From Desulfonatronospira sp964577315 (GTDB taxonomy: Bacteria; Desulfobacterota; Desulfovibrionia; Desulfovibrionales; Desulfonatronovibrionaceae), in contig CAZNYT010000102.1 in NCBI GenBank assembly GCA_964577315.1, positions 1-6,432 of the forward strand: a stretch of 6,432 nt of DNA. The letters run 5' to 3'. Made by a program: the position numbers and the translations under genes. A model generated the notes under the pieces. It was not told the origin of the DNA, did no database searches, and saw nothing but the letters and a program-made list of their open reading frames with translations. Of this stretch, positions 4,706-6,432 are shown piece by piece. The first letter of the stretch is position 1. Each line of letters opens with the position of its first letter.

Positions 4706-5397
4706 GAGTACAACATCCCCAGAATCATTACGCTAAGTACCGGTCCAATGGAAGCCAGCCCAATGAGGCCGAACCCGTCGGAAAAACTGGACCGCCCTCC
4801 CAGCACAGCGGTCACCCCCAGTCCCAGGGCCAGGATAAAGGGCACAGTAACCGGGCCAGTGGTCACACCGCCGGCATCGAAGGAGATGGGCACAAAATCT
4901 GCTGGAGTGAAATAGGAAAGGATCAGGATCAGGGCATAACCCCCGGCGAAAATGTAGGCAATGGGAATGTTCAGCACTATGCGCAGCATGGCCAGGGTAA
5001 CAAAAATAGAAACCCCGATGGCCACGAACAGGACCAGTATGTAGCGGCTAACCATGCCCTCGGATACTGTATCCACGTACGAGGCCAGCACCCATACGTC
5101 CGGCTCGGCCATGGTCACTGTAAAGCCCAGGATGTAGGCAAAAAAGAGCAAAAAAACCATGGAGCCCCGCTTGGGAAGCTCAGCCCCAATGGCTTCCCCC
5201 ATGGGCAAAAGCCCGATCTTCACGCCCTGCAGGAAAAAAAGCAGCCCGGCCATTACCAGGAGCACTCCGAACAAGAAACGCGCGAATTCTTCCCAGGGCA
5301 TAGAAATAAGGAGCACCTGCAGCAGGATAACCACCCCGGTAATGGGCAGCACTGCTTGAACAACCTCGGTAAGTCCCTCTTTGAAATTGTCTGCCAT
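4702..5397 (-). CDS. umpA: DUF1538 family membrane protein, first subunit (UmpA-like, 231 aa)
   Basis: This is the first gene of the three-gene operon. From the ATG at 5395-5397 it encodes 231 residues (MADNFKEGLTEVV) with about seven hydrophobic segments near 15-33, 41-58, 80-97, 117-137, 141-162, 183-200 and 209-229. The DUF1538 blocks are FLQGVKIGLLP (55-65), AEPD (97-100), FDAGGVTTGPVTV (173-185) and DGFGLIG (207-213), all mirrored in the next gene. The acidic AEPD and FDAGG motifs inside or next to membrane segments are candidates for ion binding. The frame stays open upstream to a TTG at 5434-5436, but that site has no ribosome-binding sequence. The ATG has AGG 9 nt upstream (5407-5409) and gives the usual N-terminus, so I chose it. 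Its stop overlaps the start of the second subunit. It probably forms a hetero-oligomeric cation/proton antiporter with that subunit; the function is inferred from reported homologues, and the symbol is by analogy. Confidence 0.88.
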   Translation of the reverse strand: MADNFKEGLTEVVQAVLPITGVVILLQVLLISMPWEEFARFLFGVLLVMAGLLFFLQGVKIGLLPMGEAIGAELPKRGSMVFLLFFAYILGFTVTMAEPDVWVLASYVDTVSEGMVSRYILVLFVAIGVSIFVTLAMLRIVLNIPIAYIFAGGYALILILSYFTPADFVPISFDAGGVTTGPVTVPFILALGLGVTAVLGGRSSFSDGFGLIGLASIGPVLSVMILGMLYS

Positions 5398-5607
5398 GAG
5401 TTCTTGCCTACTTGAAATCAAAACAGTTTTCAACAAAACAGAACTTTTGGATTCAACCTCCCGGGTGCCCCTGCTAAAAGTCAGAGTGAAAGATTTTCAA
5501 CAAAAGGCAACTATTCACCAAATCTCTTTGGCTCTTCAGCTCAAGTGTACGTAGCCGAAAAAGCCAAAAAACTTATATGAATCCTCTACTACTGGCTTGA
5601 ACTTTTC

Positions 5608-5634
5608 CCGGCACTCAGCTTCTCTGGGTGCCGG
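5608..5634. repeat. Strong 11-bp hairpin in the divergent promoter region
   Basis: CCGGCACTCAG (5608-5618) pairs with CTGGGTGCCGG (5624-5634), with ten Watson-Crick pairs and one T-G wobble around a 5-nt CTTCT loop. Neither strand has a U-run after it; the minus strand continues GAAAAG. It is therefore not a standard terminator. It sits between the candidate start points of two divergent units, where it could be an operator, a transcription roadblock, or a relic of a lost gene's 3' end. Confidence 0.6.
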
Positions 5635-5681
5635 ATGCCAGAAATATTGATCCCTGACTACAGCCTACTGGGCATCCTGGA

Positions 5682-5710
5682 TTGCCCCCCAGGAAATAAA
5701 AGGTTATGAT
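5682..5710 (+). promoter_or_regulatory. Sigma70-like promoter of the GNAT gene
   Basis: TTGCCC (5682-5687, 4 of 6 matches) and TATGAT (5705-5710, 5 of 6 matches) are separated by exactly 17 nt. Transcription would start near 5717, leaving about a 96-nt leader before the chosen ATG at 5813. The alternative TTG start at 5729 would be only about 12 nt from that start point. Confidence 0.45.
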
Positions 5711-5796
5711 CCAGGCAAACAAAAGACCTTGTTAAACTGCAGCTATTCACCATATTTTACGTTAAACTTTAGGACATTTCACTCACCGCAAAAACC

Positions 5797-5801
5797 AGGA
5801 G
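5797..5801 (+). promoter_or_regulatory. Ribosome-binding site deciding the GNAT start
   Basis: AGGAG precedes the ATG at 5813 by 11 nt, which is somewhat long. It is still the only Shine-Dalgarno-like sequence near either candidate start and favours the 166-aa product over a 194-aa one from the TTG at 5729. Confidence 0.5.
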
Positions 5802-5812
5802 CAGCGCTCGTT

Positions 5813-6313
5813 ATGACCGAAATCGTTGCGGTCAGCACCTGGGAGCAAATGCAAAGCGTATCCAGGCTGGCCTTCAGGATCTGGAAGGAGCACTATACCC
5901 CTATAATAGGACAGTCCCAAGTAGATTACATGCTGGGCAATCTGCAAACCCCTGAAGCTATCCGGGAACAAATCCGGGAGGGATACTGGTACTACCTGGT
6001 TTACCACCAGGGCCGGGAGGCGGGATATCTAGCCCTTAAACCGGAAAAGGACAGCGCCCAGCTGAGCAAGATTTATGTTATATCCGATTTGCGAGGCCTG
6101 GGACTGGGCAGGAAGGCCTTGGAACACGCCCAAAACGTCTGCCTGGAGGCAGGACTGACAAGGCTGTGGCTCACCGTGAACAAGAACAACCACGGCGCTA
6201 TATCCTTTTACGAACGCACGGGTTTTTTCAACTCCGGCTCCGTGGTCCAGGATATCGGCGGGGGTTTCGTAATGGACGGCTACAAGATGGTCAAAAGTCT
6301 CAGTCCAGGATGA
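5813..6313 (+). CDS. GNAT family N-acetyltransferase (166 aa)
   Basis: This cytoplasmic enzyme transfers an acetyl group from acetyl-CoA to an amine; the substrate cannot be told from sequence. The GNAT core is clear. The beta4 strand LSKIYVI (84-90) leads into the acetyl-CoA pyrophosphate-binding loop RGLGLG (94-99) and its helix RKALEHAQNVC (100-110). The late motif LTVNKNNHGAISFYERTGF (120-138) follows, with the usual Asn and Tyr near the thiolate site. The N-terminal part includes LAFRIWKEHYTPIIGQSQVDYML (19-41), a helix-loop pattern I recall from an uncharacterised GNAT subgroup. The frame extends upstream to a TTG at 5729, but the extension has no ribosome-binding site and does not resemble the family. 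The ATG at 5813 gives the usual length of about 160-170 aa. It is transcribed alone, divergent from the DUF1538 operon, from the promoter at 5682-5710. The family is certain; the biological role is unknown. Confidence 0.93.
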   Translation: MTEIVAVSTWEQMQSVSRLAFRIWKEHYTPIIGQSQVDYMLGNLQTPEAIREQIREGYWYYLVYHQGREAGYLALKPEKDSAQLSKIYVISDLRGLGLGRKALEHAQNVCLEAGLTRLWLTVNKNNHGAISFYERTGFFNSGSVVQDIGGGFVMDGYKMVKSLSPG

Positions 6314-6415
6314 TGTAAAGCAAGCTTTTCTGAATAACTGCATTGCAATTGAATAGTAGATGCCTGTTGTCAGTTCTTCAATGGCTTTTAAGCGGGATCA
6401 GGGAGGTTAGTCAAA

Positions 6416-6432
6416 ATGATCCACCCAGGAGG
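6416..6432 (+). CDS. Possible start of a further gene, cut by window edge
   Basis: An ATG at 6416-6418 is preceded by GGGAGG (6401-6406) with a 9-nt spacer, and the frame reads MIHPG before the window ends. It lies 102 nt after the acetyltransferase stop on the same strand. Only five codons are visible, so no product can be named and the gene itself is tentative. Confidence 0.35.

Larger units (their letters stand above)
5398..5812. other. 415-bp divergent intergenic region (DUF1538 operon / GNAT gene)
   Basis: It separates the minus-strand operon from the plus-strand acetyltransferase and must carry promoters for both. On the plus strand a good sigma70-like pair is at 5682-5710. On the minus strand only a -10-like TATAAG (5572-5577) is seen, with no convincing -35 box. 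That would give the operon a leader of roughly 170 nt. A very stable hairpin lies at 5608-5634. No additional gene is seen. Confidence 0.5.

Noticed and set aside
4380..4915. Plus-strand 118- and 154-aa frames antisense to the DUF1538 genes
   Set aside because: They are shadows of membrane-protein genes and have basic, low-information translations.
5398..5436. 13-residue N-terminal extension of the first DUF1538 protein from a TTG
   Set aside because: There is no ribosome-binding sequence before the TTG. The internal ATG at 5395-5397 has a spaced AGG and gives the expected N-terminus.
5729..5812. 28-residue N-terminal extension of the GNAT protein from a TTG
   Set aside because: It starts only about 12 nt after the predicted transcription start, has no ribosome-binding site, and is unlike the GNAT fold.
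1..6432. CRISPR array, tRNA, rRNA, insertion sequence or prophage elements
   Set aside because: I saw no regularly spaced repeats, no cloverleaf or rRNA-like sequence, no transposase, and no terminal inverted repeats with target duplications.

Overview
This window comes from a bacterial chromosome of moderate GC content. Its genes are split between the strands with sizeable intergenic gaps. The mix suggests an anaerobe-type Desulfobacterota (deltaproteobacterial) genome, possibly a sulfate reducer from a saline or alkaline habitat. The evidence is a small Cys-rich protein ending in CCGNHGEPGC, a DUF1538 membrane-protein pair with a P-II-like partner, and an oxidative-stress catalase. The taxonomic guess is inference and is not proven by any marker gene here.

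Layout: (1) Positions 1-384, minus strand: the N-terminus of a glutamate dehydrogenase (Glu/Leu/Phe/Val family) leaves the window at its left edge. It is preceded by a 52-aa Cys-rich protein too short for ordinary gene calling, and a strong hairpin lies between the two. (2) Positions 385-1021: a 637-bp divergent gap with a possible promoter at 608-647, a small degenerate direct repeat, and next to the catalase gene a TTGACA -35 box and an AT-rich Fur/PerR-like dyad. (3) Positions 1022-2473, plus strand: a complete typical catalase (483 aa), followed by a 10-bp GC-rich hairpin. (4) Positions 2849-3217, minus strand: an orphan 122-aa protein that looks like a single Ig-like beta-sandwich domain. 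(5) Positions 3630-5397, minus strand: a three-gene operon whose successive genes overlap by 4 bp (ATGA). It encodes two homologous DUF1538 membrane proteins (UmpA/UmpB-like) and a P-II-like regulator with a short T-loop and a CHLC tail. (6) Positions 5813-6313, plus strand: a GNAT acetyltransferase with its own sigma70-like promoter, divergent from the operon. (7) Position 6416 to the right edge: a possible start of another plus-strand gene, with a good ribosome-binding site.

The main functional unit is the DUF1538/DUF1538/P-II-like operon. From memory of the literature, a DUF1538 pair (UmpAB of a Halomonas) has been reported as a two-component Na+(Li+,K+)/H+ antiporter. The P-II-like third gene suggests that a small ligand may gate the transporter, much as GlnK gates AmtB. 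That regulatory link is inference. The catalase and its Fur/PerR-like site suggest peroxide defence. The remaining genes show no obvious functional link to one another.
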